From positions 62,001 through 126,000 of the forward strand of contig JADIZR010000002.1 of assembly GCA_016704655.1 (NCBI GenBank): 64,000 nt of DNA, in the 5' to 3' direction. Of this stretch, positions 7,827-17,663 are shown one piece after another. How positions within the stretch are numbered: position 1 is the stretch's first letter; each line of letters starts with the position of its first letter. Made by a program: the position numbers and the translations under genes. A model generated the notes under the pieces. The model worked only from the letters and a program-made list of their open reading frames with translations, was not told where the DNA came from and made no database searches. This DNA is from Pseudomonadota bacterium (GTDB taxonomy: Bacteria; Pseudomonadota; Gammaproteobacteria; Steroidobacterales; Steroidobacteraceae).

Positions 7827-8978
7827 TCAGGCTCTGGCAGACGGGGTCGACCTGCGGCGCTTGCCGCCGCCAATGGGCAGCGTACTGGACGCCGGTGCCG
7901 GCAGGCGCGCTCGACAGCGCTCAGCGAACCAGCGCAACCCGACCTCACCCGTTGCAAGCGGGCCCGTCGCATCGGCGTCCAGCATCCCCAACCCCTGCTG
8001 CACGCGTGCGAGCAAGCGCGCGTCCGCGGCGCCAGCCTGACGCCGCACGCGCTGATGCGTGTAACGCAACAGGCGCATCTCTCGACTCACATCGGGTGCC
8101 GCATAGCGCAGCTCACGCAACGTGCTGTGACCGGTCGCGCCCGGCAGGATCTGCAGGATGGACAGGCCATCAGGCGCGAGCTGCAGCAGCAGATTCGGCC
8201 AGAGGTAGACGTATTCGGCGCATGCCGGGCTCGACTTCCTGTCGCGCAGCAACTGGCGGTACATGCGCGACGACCATGTGTCGCCGAGGGCGCCCGTAGC
8301 GACTGCAGCTGTCGCATGCAGGGCGTCACCCTCGCCCCGGTCGAATACCAGAGGCGAGAACAACCGCGGCTTCAGGGCCGGTCGCGCAACGTCGACGTGC
8401 GCAGTATCGAGCGTGTGTTCGCACGTGAGCTTCCAGTCGGCCGCGCACGGCGTTGCGCGCGGCTCGATCACGCGTCGCATCGACGTCAGGTCCGGCCAGG
8501 TGCCGGCTGCGGCGTCGAGCACCTGCTCGACCGCTTGCCGCGGCGCCTGGAAGGCCGCGAAGACCAGGCCGCGCCACTGGCCGACATGCAGCGGATGCAG
8601 CGAGTGCGCGTCCGCGTCGAGCTCATCGAAGTGCTGGCCAGCGGGAATGCTGACGAGCGCGCCCGCTTCGTCGTACGTCCAGCCGTGGTACGGGCAGCGC
8701 AAGCGCCCGTCTATGCAGAACGCGAGCCCGGTGTGTGCGTCGCCTTCGACGAGGCGCGCGCCCCGATGACGGCAGACATTACGAAAGCCCTGCAGGCCGC
8801 CGGCCTTCGTCCGCAGCACCACCGCAGAACGCCCGCCGCAGTCGAATCGCACGGCGGTGCCGGGCGCAGGCAGGTCCGAGACGTGGCCGACGAACTGCCA
8901 GCTCGGCGCGAATATCGCGGAGTCTTCGAGCAGTGCGCGGTCGGGGTCGAGGTACCAGCTGGCCGGGAGCCCTCGCAC
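7827..8978 (-). CDS. Rieske-type ring-hydroxylating oxygenase alpha-like protein
   Basis: A 383-residue protein. The Rieske [2Fe-2S] motif is intact: Cys69-Arg-His71 and Cys95-Pro-Tyr-His98-Gly-Trp. The opening (SWYLDPDRALLEDSAIF) is typical of alpha subunits of aromatic or choline-type oxygenases. The catalytic domain begins DWKLTCEHTLDTAHVDVARP. In the family this region carries two iron-binding histidines; His194 is kept, but by alignment by eye the second is Arg199, so catalytic iron binding may be altered. No reductase or beta subunit is adjacent. It starts with GTG, 6 bases after the L,D-transpeptidase stop, so the two are probably co-transcribed. Confidence 0.85.
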   Translation of the reverse strand: MRGLPASWYLDPDRALLEDSAIFAPSWQFVGHVSDLPAPGTAVRFDCGGRSAVVLRTKAGGLQGFRNVCRHRGARLVEGDAHTGLAFCIDGRLRCPYHGWTYDEAGALVSIPAGQHFDELDADAHSLHPLHVGQWRGLVFAAFQAPRQAVEQVLDAAAGTWPDLTSMRRVIEPRATPCAADWKLTCEHTLDTAHVDVARPALKPRLFSPLVFDRGEGDALHATAAVATGALGDTWSSRMYRQLLRDRKSSPACAEYVYLWPNLLLQLAPDGLSILQILPGATGHSTLRELRYAAPDVSREMRLLRYTHQRVRRQAGAADARLLARVQQGLGMLDADATGPLATGEVGLRWFAERCRARLPAPASSTLPIGGGKRRRSTPSARA

Positions 8979-8984
8979 GGTCGC

Positions 8985-10166
8985 CTAACGTCCGCCGCTG
9001 GCAGCCACCGGAGCAACGACGGCCGCCTCATCGCGGATCGGCACGGGTCGGTCGCTGCCGTCCCAGGTTGCGCCGTCCGGGATGCGATTCTCGACCAGCA
9101 GTGCCGACGCCAGGAACTGGTCGAGACCGACGGTCGGCTGGGACACGGGCACGGCCACGCCTTTCGCTGCGTTCACCACCTGCTCCACGAGCGCCCAGTC
9201 GACCGTGACGGCCGCCAGCTTCGCTCGCTGCGCCATCTTTTCCTGCACTTTCTTGTTGAAGCGCTGACCCTTGGCCGCCGCTTTCGCTTCCGGATGCTCC
9301 TCGTGCGGAGGGAACGACTGCACGTAGAACTGGCCGTCCTGCACCTTGTACAGCAGCGGCTGGTTGACGACCGTGACTTTGGTGCCGATCGGCAACTGGG
9401 GAAACAGCGTCGCGATGTCTTCCGGATACAGCCGGATGCAACCATGACTCGCGCGCATGCCGACACCGGCGGGCTTGTTGGTGCCATGCATCAGGTAGCT
9501 CGGCCAGCCAAGGTTCATCGCGAACGCGCCCAGTGGATTGTCGGGACCGGCGGGCACCCGCGCTGGCAGGATGTCACCCTCGGCTGCATGTTCCTTGCGT
9601 ACGGAAGCGGGTGGGGTCCAGACCGGATCCTTGCGCTTCGAGACGATCTTCGTGGCGCCTTCGGGAGTCGCCCAGCCGACCATGCCGATGCCGATCGGTA
9701 CCGTGACCACTACGCGCTGCTCGCCCTTCGCGGCCTTCGGGAAATAAAACATCCGCAACGCCGCCAGGTTGACGACCAGGCCTTCGCGCGGCGCGTCCGG
9801 CAGCAGGAACTGCGTGGGCAACACGATGCGGGTGCCCTCCTTCGGCAGCCATGGGTCGACGCCCGGATTGGCGTTGACGACTTCGTCGTAGCCGAGATTG
9901 AAGCGGCGCGCGATGTCAGGGAGCGTGTCTTCATGGGTCGCGATCGTCGCCTGCAACGACCCCACGACCGCCGTGGTCTGCGGGTCGAAGGGGAACGTGT
10001 GGGTCGCGAGCGGCTCCGCGTACTGCGGCTTCGGCGGTTCTGGCGGGGGCGTTGGCTCCTCCGGCTGCGGTGCGAAGACGCTGCATCCCGCAAGCGTTGC
10101 GAATACGGCGACGAGCGCCACGCGGCGCGTCGACCGGATGCCTGGAATATTCACGAATCCAATCAC
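8985..10166 (-). CDS. L,D-transpeptidase, ErfK/YbiS type lipoprotein
   Basis: A 393-residue envelope enzyme that crosslinks peptidoglycan or anchors lipoprotein to it. A signal peptide ends in a lipobox (LAGC, Cys28). A LysM-like segment follows (HEDTLPDIARRFNLGYDEVV, near residues 78-97), then the YkuD domain with HGTNKPAGVGMRASHGCIR, where SHGC carries the catalytic cysteine. The C-terminal extension of about 110 residues is Lys/Ala-rich. It starts with GTG preceded by a good GAGGTGG ribosome-binding site. It leads a short transcription unit with the Rieske protein. Confidence 0.93.
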   Translation of the reverse strand: MIGFVNIPGIRSTRRVALVAVFATLAGCSVFAPQPEEPTPPPEPPKPQYAEPLATHTFPFDPQTTAVVGSLQATIATHEDTLPDIARRFNLGYDEVVNANPGVDPWLPKEGTRIVLPTQFLLPDAPREGLVVNLAALRMFYFPKAAKGEQRVVVTVPIGIGMVGWATPEGATKIVSKRKDPVWTPPASVRKEHAAEGDILPARVPAGPDNPLGAFAMNLGWPSYLMHGTNKPAGVGMRASHGCIRLYPEDIATLFPQLPIGTKVTVVNQPLLYKVQDGQFYVQSFPPHEEHPEAKAAAKGQRFNKKVQEKMAQRAKLAAVTVDWALVEQVVNAAKGVAVPVSQPTVGLDQFLASALLVENRIPDGATWDGSDRPVPIRDEAAVVAPVAASGGR

Positions 10167-10204
10167 TTTCCACCTCTCGTCAGTGTCGAACGCCCGGCGG
10201 CCGT

Positions 10205-10714
10205 TCAGAGCACGGCGGGGCGGTTCGGCAGTTCGTCTTCGTCGCGTCCACCGGGCAATGGCGGGTAGTGCCGGGCCAGCAACCGGCCAGCCTCGTGCAC
10301 TCCTTCCACCGCGCCCTGCTCATATTGCCCGGAGCGGAACTTCTCTTCCATCGTGCTGCAGACTGCAGCCCACTCCGCGGCGCTCACACGTCCGTTGAAG
10401 CCCCTGTCCGCCACGATCTCCACGTCGCGATCCGCCAGCAGCACGTAGATCAGAATGCCGTTGTTCGCTTCGGTATCCCAGACCCCCAGCGCCGCAAAGA
10501 CCTGCAGTGCCCGGGCCCGCGGTGTCCTGGCTGCCCAGATATCGCCAGGCTCGAGCGACGCTTCGATCGCGAAGCGGATTTCGCCGCTGTGCAGGAGTTC
10601 CGATGCGGTGACCGCGCGTTCGATCGCCTCGAGGGCTTCGACCGGGAAAGCGCGCGCAAGTTTGCCACGCGTCGCAGACAGGTGACGAAAAAGACGTGTC
10701 CAGTCCATGGCCAT
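10205..10714 (-). CDS. TPM domain protein (soluble type)
   Basis: A 169-residue protein with the TPM/DUF477 fold: RALQVFAALGVWDTEANNGIL followed by VEIVADRGFNGRVS, as in TPM_phosphatase proteins. It has no signal peptide and one domain. It overlaps the stop codon of the upstream membrane-bound TPM gene by one base (TGATG), so translation is probably coupled. A LemA gene precedes both, an arrangement often seen for these families in proteobacteria, where the role is thought to be envelope-related but is poorly defined. Confidence 0.88.
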   Translation of the reverse strand: MAMDWTRLFRHLSATRGKLARAFPVEALEAIERAVTASELLHSGEIRFAIEASLEPGDIWAARTPRARALQVFAALGVWDTEANNGILIYVLLADRDVEIVADRGFNGRVSAAEWAAVCSTMEEKFRSGQYEQGAVEGVHEAGRLLARHYPPLPGGRDEDELPNRPAVL

Positions 10715-11667
10715 CACCAGCCGCCCGAGGCGCCGCCGCCACCGAAGCCGCCGCCCCCGCCGCCGAACCCACCGCCGCCAAAACCACCACCTCCACCGAG
10801 CCCGCCACCGAACCCGCCGCCGTAACCCCAGCCGCTGCCGTGACGTCGGCTGTACCAGCCATTGCGGCCGGCACCGGGTCCGCCGCCTCCGCCCGTGCCA
10901 CCCAACAGCGCGAAGATGAAGGCGACGATGCCAGCCATCACCGAGATGCCGAGGATACTGATGATCAACCAGGCGAGGAAACCGACCACGCCGCCGGTGG
11001 CGAGCGCGCCACCGACGCGACCGAACAGGCGCCGAAAGATCGAGCTGCCGACCATCGCGAAGATGAACAGGAACGGCAGGAGATGGACGAGCCCGGGGAT
11101 GCCGGCCGCAGGCGGACTGAACTCGGGCTCGGGCAACGGCTCGCCCTCGATCACGCGCATGATGCGATCGACGCCGGTATTGATGCCGCCGTAATAATCG
11201 CCGCGCTTGAAAGCGGGCGCGATGTCCTGCTGGATGATGCGGTTCGACGTAGCGTCGGGCAGCGCGCCTTCGAGGCCGTAGCCGACTTCGATGCGAACCT
11301 TGCGGTCGTTCAGTGCGATGAGCAACAGCACGCCGTCATCGACCTTGCCCCGACCGAGCTGCCACTGGTCGACGACGCGGATTGAATACTGTTCGATTGC
11401 CTCGGGCTGTGTCGTCGGCACGATCAGGACCACGACCTGGCTGCCCTGCGATTGCTCGAATGCGGCCAGCTTCGCTTCGAGCGCAGAAGACTGGTCGGCC
11501 GCCAGGGTACCGGTGAGATCAGTGACCCGCGCCGCGAGCTGCGGAACGGCAACCAGGTCCTGCGCGAATGCCGGCGAGACAACCGCAGCCATGAGCCACA
11601 GCCATGCCGCGAGCAGCAGCCCTCGCAGCAGCAGACGGGAATCGAGCGGGGACGTCGCGACGACCAT
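10714..11667 (-). CDS. TPM domain protein with membrane helices and Gly-rich tail
   Basis: A 317-residue protein. A signal peptide (residues 1-35, ending PAFAQ) is followed by a TPM domain (YSIRVVDQWQLGRGKVDDGVLLLIA), two or three transmembrane helices between about residues 190 and 255, and a C-terminal tail of about 60 residues made almost wholly of Gly, Phe, Trp and Arg. This is the YgcG-like layout: an extracytoplasmic TPM domain tethered to the membrane. It lies between lemA and the soluble TPM gene on the same strand, 49 bases after lemA. The exact biochemical activity is unknown. Confidence 0.92.
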   Translation of the reverse strand: MVVATSPLDSRLLLRGLLLAAWLWLMAAVVSPAFAQDLVAVPQLAARVTDLTGTLAADQSSALEAKLAAFEQSQGSQVVVLIVPTTQPEAIEQYSIRVVDQWQLGRGKVDDGVLLLIALNDRKVRIEVGYGLEGALPDATSNRIIQQDIAPAFKRGDYYGGINTGVDRIMRVIEGEPLPEPEFSPPAAGIPGLVHLLPFLFIFAMVGSSIFRRLFGRVGGALATGGVVGFLAWLIISILGISVMAGIVAFIFALLGGTGGGGGPGAGRNGWYSRRHGSGWGYGGGFGGGLGGGGGFGGGGFGGGGGGFGGGGASGGW

Positions 11668-11716
11668 GGGATCGCCCCGCGCCGCGCCCCGGCTGAGGCG
11701 CGACGCGAGGAGTACC

Positions 11717-12346
11717 TCAGCTCGTCGCAGGGGCGGGTGCGGGCGTGGGCGCCGGGGTGGCCGACGGTGTGCTGAAGTCCACGGTCGGCGGCTGCGCGAT
11801 CGCCGCTTCGTTCTCGACCGCGAAGTTCGGCTTCACCTTGTAGCCGAAGATCATGGCCGTGAGGTTGGTCGGGAACCTGCGGATCGTCACGTTGTAATCC
11901 TGCACCGCCTGGATGTAGCGATTGCGCGCCACGGTGATCCGGTTCTCGGTGCCTTCTAGCTGCGCCTGCAGGTCGCGGAAGTTCTGGTCCGACTTGAGTT
12001 CCGGGTACTTCTCGACCACGACCATCAGGCGCGAGAGTGCGCTCGACAACTCGCCCTGCGCAGCCTGGAACTGCTGCAACGAAGCGGGGTCGTCGGCTTT
12101 CACCTGCACCTGCGTCGCCCTGGCGCGGGCCTCGGTGACACCGATGAGCACGGCCTGCTCCTGCGCGGCAAAACCCTTCACCGTGTTGACGAGGTTCGGG
12201 ATCAGGTCGGCGCGGCGCTGGTACTGGTTGACGACTTCGGACCACGCCGACGTCGTCGCTTCGTCCTGTACCTGGATCGTGTTGTAACCGCAACCGGACA
12301 ACAGCATTGCCGCCGCCACCAGCAAGAGCGCTTGCAAAACTCGCAT
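11717..12346 (-). CDS. LemA family lipoprotein
   Basis: A 209-residue LemA protein. The start MRVLQALLLVAAAMLLSGC gives a lipoprotein signal with the modified Cys at position 19. Conserved LemA motifs follow: QYQRRADLIPNLVNTVKGFA near residues 37-56 and ENRITVARNRYIQAVQDYN near residues 132-150. The mature domain is a helical bundle facing the periplasm. A strong AGGAG lies 9 bases before the chosen ATG. It heads an apparent three-gene unit with the two TPM proteins. The C-terminal 25 residues are Pro/Ala/Thr-rich. Confidence 0.93.
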   Translation of the reverse strand: MRVLQALLLVAAAMLLSGCGYNTIQVQDEATTSAWSEVVNQYQRRADLIPNLVNTVKGFAAQEQAVLIGVTEARARATQVQVKADDPASLQQFQAAQGELSSALSRLMVVVEKYPELKSDQNFRDLQAQLEGTENRITVARNRYIQAVQDYNVTIRRFPTNLTAMIFGYKVKPNFAVENEAAIAQPPTVDFSTPSATPAPTPAPAPATS

Positions 12347-12410
12347 CGGGAAGTACTCCTTGATTGCCGTTCGGCCCACCCCGGACGACTGCGAATTTAA
12401 CAGAATCCGG

Positions 12411-14487
12411 TCACCAGATACGGACGGCCTGATCCGGTGCGAGGTACATCTTGTCGCCTTCCTTCACGTCGAACGCCTTGGCGAAGTCGGGCATGTTGCG
12501 CAGGATGCCGTTGGCGCGGTACTCGCTCGGGCTGTGCGGGTCCGTCTTCAGGCGCTTGCGCAGTTCGTCGTCACGGTAGTTCCGGGCCCAGACCTGGCCC
12601 CAGCCGAGGTAGAACCGCTGCTCGCCGGTGAACCCGTCCAGCACGGGCGCGGTCTTGCCGTCGAGCGCGATCTGGTAGGCCTTGCGGGCCACCGCGAGAC
12701 CCGAAAGGTCGCCGATATTCTCCCCGAGCGTGAGTTCGCCGTTGACGTTCATTCCGGGGATCGGGCTGAACGCGTTGTACTGCTGCACGAGCGCATTCGC
12801 GCGCGCCATGAAGAGTTCGTTGTCCTTGTCGGTCCACCAGTCGCGCAGGACGCCTTTGCCGTCGAACTTGCGGCCCTGGTCGTCGAAGCCGTGGCTGATC
12901 TCGTGGCCGATCACGGCGCCGATGCCGCCGTAGTTGACGGCGTCGTCGGCCGCCACGTCGAAGAACGGCGGCTGCAGGATGGCCGCCGGGAACACGATCT
13001 CGTTGGCGAGCGGGTTGTAGTAGGCGTTGACCGTCTGCGGCGTCATGCCCCACTCGGTCTTGTCGACCGGCTGGCCGACCTTTTTCAACTCGCGCTGCAC
13101 GTTCACGGCACGCGCGCGCAGCACGTTGCCGAGCAGGTCGTCCTTGTCGACGACCAGGCCGGTGTAGTCCTTCCACTTGGTCGGGTAACCGATCTTGACC
13201 GTGAAGTTGCGGGCCTTGTCGTGCGCTGCCTGCTTCGTTTCCGGACCCATCCAGGCCAGCTCGTCGATCGACACGTCGAACGCCTTGAGCAGGTTCGCCG
13301 ACCAGGACGTCCATGCGCTGCTTCGCTTCCGGCGGGAAGTGACGCTTGACGTATTCCTTGCCGAGGACGTCGCCCACCGCAACTTCGAGTTCGGCGAGCG
13401 CGCGCTTCCAGCGCGGCTTGATCTGCGGCGTGCCGGAGAGCGTGCGCTGGTAGAAGTCGAAGTTCTCGTCGATGAACGCCTTGCTCAGGTAGGGCGAGTA
13501 CGCGTCGATGGTGCGCAGAGTGAGGTAGTCCTTCCACGTGGCGAGCGGCACGTCATTGACGGCCTTGCCTACTTCCTGGAAATAGTCCTTCTGCGTCAGG
13601 ACCAGCTCGCCCGAGCCCGGCAGGGTCATGTCGGTGAGCCACGTCGACCAGTCGATGCCAGGCGTGGCCTGCTCGGCGCTTTCGACGGTCATCGGGTTGT
13701 AGAGCGCCTCGATGTCGCGCAGCTTCACCGCGGGCCAGGAGGCCTTGGCGAGGCGCGTCTCGAACGCCATCAGGTCCTGCGCGACCGCGGCGGAATCCTT
13801 GCGGCCGGTGAGCTTGAAGACGTTGTCGATGTGCTTCTCGTAGGCGCCGCGGATCTCCGTGAAGCGCTGGTCGGTCGAAAAGTAGTAGTCGCGCTCCGGC
13901 AGGCCGAAGCCGGACTGCGTCACCCACAGCGTGTTCAAGTCGGGGTTCTTTGCGTCGGCAAAGATCTGGGCACCGATCGGGTTGTCGATCATCAACAGCT
14001 GCGCGCGCGACAGGTACGAGAGCAGTTGCTTGCGGTCAATGATGGCCGCGATGCGGTCGAGTTCGGGCTGCAGCGGCTTCAGGCCGAGCTGCTCGATCTT
14101 CGCCTCGTCCATGAAGCTGGAGTAGAAGTCGCCGATCAGCTGCTGGGCAGAGCCGGACGCCGCCCTGGCCGCAGCCGCCTCCTCGACGATCACGCGCAGG
14201 TTCTTCTCGGCTTCGTCCGACAGCAGCATGAACGCGCCGTAGTTGGACTTGTCCGCCGGAATCTCGGTGTTCTTGAGCCAGGTGCCGTTGACGAAACGGT
14301 ACAGGTCGTCCTGCGGCCGCACGGTGCGGTCGAAGTTCTGCAGGAACAGGCCGGACGTCGGCGCCGCCACGGCCGGCGCGGCGGGGCTGGCCGTAGCGGC
14401 GGCGGGCGACTCCGGCGCCCGCGGCGCAGCATGGGCGACAAGGGTCGTCAGGGTCAGGGCGACGGGCAAGGACCAACGCAACTGCAT
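12411..14487 (-). pseudogene. M13 family zinc metallopeptidase, one frameshift
   Basis: Secreted neprilysin-like endopeptidase, about 692 residues if repaired. A signal peptide (MQLRWSLPVALTL) leads into LFLQNFDRTVRPQDDLYRFV; the catalytic half has the zinc motif HEISH, the second ligand motif GENIGDLSG and the C-terminal VRIW. The two halves are in different frames. The reading passes from RMDVLV to NLLKAFDVS near 13298-13302 if one G is removed from GTCGGCGAAC. All catalytic residues survive, so a base-call error is more likely than decay. The gene starts 3 bases after the stop of the broken methyltransferase gene. Confidence 0.9.
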
Positions 14488-14489
14488 CG

Positions 14490-15308
14490 TCAGGACTCCA
14501 TGATTGCCGGGTGCGGCCGCTGCGGGCCACGAGGCGCGCGATTATAGAGGAATCGGCTCCGGCCCAGCCGCAGGTGGATCGGCCACTTGAGACGAAGCGT
14601 GCCCGCCGCAGGCCAGAGCGTTGCAAGTTGTCCGGCAAGGGCCGGCAACGGGTCTTCGCCGGGGCGCTCGTCTTTGAAACGCTGTACCGCCGACCAGCTC
14701 GCGCAGTACCCGATGGCCTGCTCGAGCGACCACTCGGTGACCAGCTGGAACTCCGGCACCCGCTCCTCGGCCCAGGGGAACGGGAGCGTCCGGTAGGCCT
14801 CGTCGACGTAGCGGCGCTCCGGCGGCCAGTAGTCGCCGACGACGTCCGCGTAGAGCCGGTCCACGATGCTGTCGATCGCGGCACCGGCCTGGAATTTTTC
14901 ATACGTCCAGACGGCGATGACCCCGCCTGGCTTCAGGACGCGACCGCATTCCGCGATGGAACCGTTCGAAGTCGAACCAGTGCACGGCCTGCGCGGCGGC
15001 TACCAGCGACACCGAGTGGTCCGGGACCGGCAGGTGCTCGGCCATCGCCAGTTCGTAGCGGACGTTCGGGTGCGCAGGTGCCCGCTCGAGTTGCGCAAGG
15101 CTGCCGTCGACGGCCAGGACCGCAGCGAAGTGCCCAGCCAGCGCAATCGCCGCCTGGCCATTGCCGGTGGCGCAATCGACTGCCAGTTCGCGATCCGGCG
15201 CACGGGACGCGACCCACGTGATCAGGTCGGGCGGATAGCCGGGACGGTAGCGGCTGTAGTCCCCGGATTGTCGTGAAAATGATCCTTGAACGTCGCGGCC
15301 GTCGTCAT
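14490..15308 (-). pseudogene. Class I SAM methyltransferase, two compensating frameshifts
   Basis: About 272 residues if repaired. The start MTTAATFKDHF is in one frame, SRQSGDYSRYRPGYPP and the SAM-binding VDCATGNGQAA in a second, and GRVLKPGGVIAVWTYEKF plus the C-terminus back in the first. One T seems missing from an A/T run at 15276-15279 and one G extra at 14951-14952. With both fixed the protein matches a UbiE-like methyltransferase from end to end. The net frame is unchanged, as expected for one insertion and one deletion. The substrate is unknown. It sits just upstream of the M13 peptidase on the same strand. Confidence 0.85.
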
Positions 15309-15394
15309 GCGCGGCGATGGTGCCCGTGAACCACAACGCCTGGCAACCGCCGAGCCACTACAATCACGGACCGGATCGTGCGAGGAACAGCGTC

Positions 15395-15832
15395 GTGGAT
15401 GGAATCGAAGTCGTCGACATTGCCCACGCGATCGAGCTCGCGCTGGCACCGGTGTTCCTGCTGTCCGGCATCTGGGTTTTCCTGGGCGTGCTGGCGAGCC
15501 GCCTCGCACGCATCGTCGATCGCGCGCGCAACATGGAGAAGGAGTTGCGCGTGCCCGAGGCGCGCGACGCCGACCGCCTTCGCAACCAGCTGCAGGCGCT
15601 GTCGAAACGCGCTCGTTACATCAACATTGCGATCACGCTCGGCACCGTCGCGGCCCTGCTGGTGGCCATCGTCATTGCCCTGCTGTTCTCGAGCACGTTC
15701 ATCCCGCTCAATCTCGCCCCGCCGCTCGCGCTCCTGTTCGTGCTGGCGATGTGCGCGCTGGTCGCCGCGTTCGTGAGTTTCCTCATCGAAGTGCGGGTCG
15801 CGATCGCGGTGCTCAGGATCGGCGACGGCTAG
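15395..15832 (+). CDS. DUF2721 family membrane protein
   Basis: A 145-residue protein with the DUF2721 signature: ELALAPVFLLSGIWVFLGVL as helix one, then RLARIVDRARNMEKEL, and two further helices near residues 75-95 and 103-125. The family is of unknown function and found mainly in proteobacteria and cyanobacteria. The GTG start is chosen because AGGAA lies 7 bases upstream; the open frame continues upstream without conservation. Its stop codon shares the tetranucleotide CTAG with the stop of the convergent amidohydrolase. Confidence 0.88.
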   Translation: MDGIEVVDIAHAIELALAPVFLLSGIWVFLGVLASRLARIVDRARNMEKELRVPEARDADRLRNQLQALSKRARYINIAITLGTVAALLVAIVIALLFSSTFIPLNLAPPLALLFVLAMCALVAAFVSFLIEVRVAIAVLRIGDG

Positions 15833-17534
15833 CGACGTTCGAACACGACCTGGCCGCCGACGAGCGTCATGTCGACGTCGATGGCGTGGATGGCCAGGGG
15901 ATCGGTCGCGAACAGGTTGCGGCTCAGCACGACGAGGTCGGCGAGCTTGCCGACGGCGATCGTGCCGCGTTCGGCTTCGTCGTGGAGCAGGTAAGCGCCC
16001 GACGCCGTGTACGCGGCAACGGCTTCGGGCAGCGTCACGCGCTGCGCGGGAATCCAGGAGGTGTCTTCGACGCCATCCGGGTTCTTGCCGCCCGGATAGC
16101 GCCGAGTTACTGCGGTCTCAATGCCGTCCAGCGGATCGACGCCGGTCACCGGCCAGTCCGAGCCCCAGACGAGCGTGGCCTGGGCGTCGAGCAGCGAGCG
16201 CGTCAGGTACAGGTTCGCACTTCGTTCGGAGCCGAACATCTTCGGTGCGAACACAGTCTCCCACGGATCGCCTCGACTCCAGAGCGGCGACATGTTCGCA
16301 ACGACGCCGAGCGCCTTGAAGCGCGGCAAGTCGGCAGCGTCGATCATGGCGATGTGGGCCAGGGTGTGGCGCGAATCGCGCACGCCGTTCACGCGGCGGG
16401 CTTCCGCAAACGCATCGAGCGATGCGCGCACCGCGCCGTCACCGAGCGCGTGCACGTGAACCTGGAAGCCCTCCGCATCGAGACGGGCGACGACGCGCTC
16501 AAGACGCTCGGGAGCGAGGAATAACTGGCCGTGCCCGAACTTCTCCGGCTCGTCGCTGTAAGGTTCCAGCAGTGCGACCGTGTGCGAGCCGTACGCGCCG
16601 TCGAGCACGATCTTCACGCAGCCTGCGTCGACGGACGTGTCGGCGAACGCCCTGCGGTGCCCCACCAGGTCGCGCAGCTGCAGGTCGTCGTTCCCGGCAG
16701 GATCGTAGTACTGGCAGATGTGCGCACGCTGGTCGATGCGTCCGGCCTGCGCCAGCGCCGCGTACGCCTGCATGAGTGGAGGACGTGACGCAGCGTCCAC
16801 GAAGGCCGTGATGCCGTTGCGCTTCAGCTCGTCGAGTGCCGCCGTGAGGTCTTCGGCAATTTCCTCTGTGGACAGCGACGGGATGGCGCCACGCACGAGG
16901 TCCATCGCCGTTTCCTGCAGCACGCCGGTGGGGCGGCCGGCCGCGTCCCGCTCGATGCGGCCGTTCGGCGGATCGGGCTGACCGGCGTGACGCCGGATTT
17001 CGCCAGCGCGCGCGAGTTCGCCCAACCCATGTGCTGCGAGTTGCTGGTCAGGAATGCCGGCCGGTCGGGCACGGCGGCATCGAGCAGTTCGCGTGTCGGC
17101 TGGCCGCCCGGCAGGAAGGCCGACTCGCCCCAACCGGTGCCGACGATCCACTCCTTGTGCGGATGCGCCGCCGCGAACCTGCGGATGCGCTCGACGATTG
17201 CGTCGCGAGTCTTCAGCCCGTCCAGGTCGAGCGTCGTGTCGGGATTCGGGGCCAGGCCCGGATGCAGGTGCGAATCCTGGAAGCCCGGCAGCAGCGTCCG
17301 TCCCTGCAGGTCGATGACGCGAGTCTTGCGGCCGACGTATTTTCGCGCAGTGTCATCGGCGCCGACGTAGACGATGCGGCCTTGCGATATCGCCACCGCG
17401 GCTGCGGTCGGCTGGGCAGCATCGACCGTATAGACGGCCCCGTTCAGAAAAACCGTGTCGGCGGCTTGCAGTGCGGCGAAGGTCGGCGCATTCGCGCAGG
17501 ACAGGCTCATTGCGACGATCCAGCCGAGACGCAT
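15829..17534 (-). pseudogene. Secreted amidohydrolase (YtcJ-like), one frameshift
   Basis: About 568 residues if repaired. A signal peptide precedes a metal-dependent hydrolase of the YtcJ/amidohydrolase-3 type: FQDSHLHPGL holds the metal-binding HxH, HVHALGDGAV and WGSDWPVTGVDPL come later. The N-terminal part ends in SGVTPVSP in one frame; PDPPNGRIERD continues in another. Adding one C to the CCC run at 16975-16977 (GGG on the plus strand) joins them to the expected PDPPNGRI motif. All motifs are intact, so this is probably a sequencing error. The substrate cannot be predicted. Confidence 0.88.
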
Positions 17535-17663
17535 GGATTCCCCCCCTTCGTTCGTGATCTGCGCCCGTCCGCATTATTGCGCACGACGAGACCCTTCGCA
17601 GCGGCTCGCCGACAAACGTGCGATAACTGTCGCTGCTTACACGGATCCGGGGGGACTGATCAG

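Noticed and set aside
7809..10268. Open frame of 819 codons on the plus strand
   Set aside because: It lies opposite the Rieske and L,D-transpeptidase genes, which carry clear motifs. The frame is open only because of high GC content; its translation has no domain.
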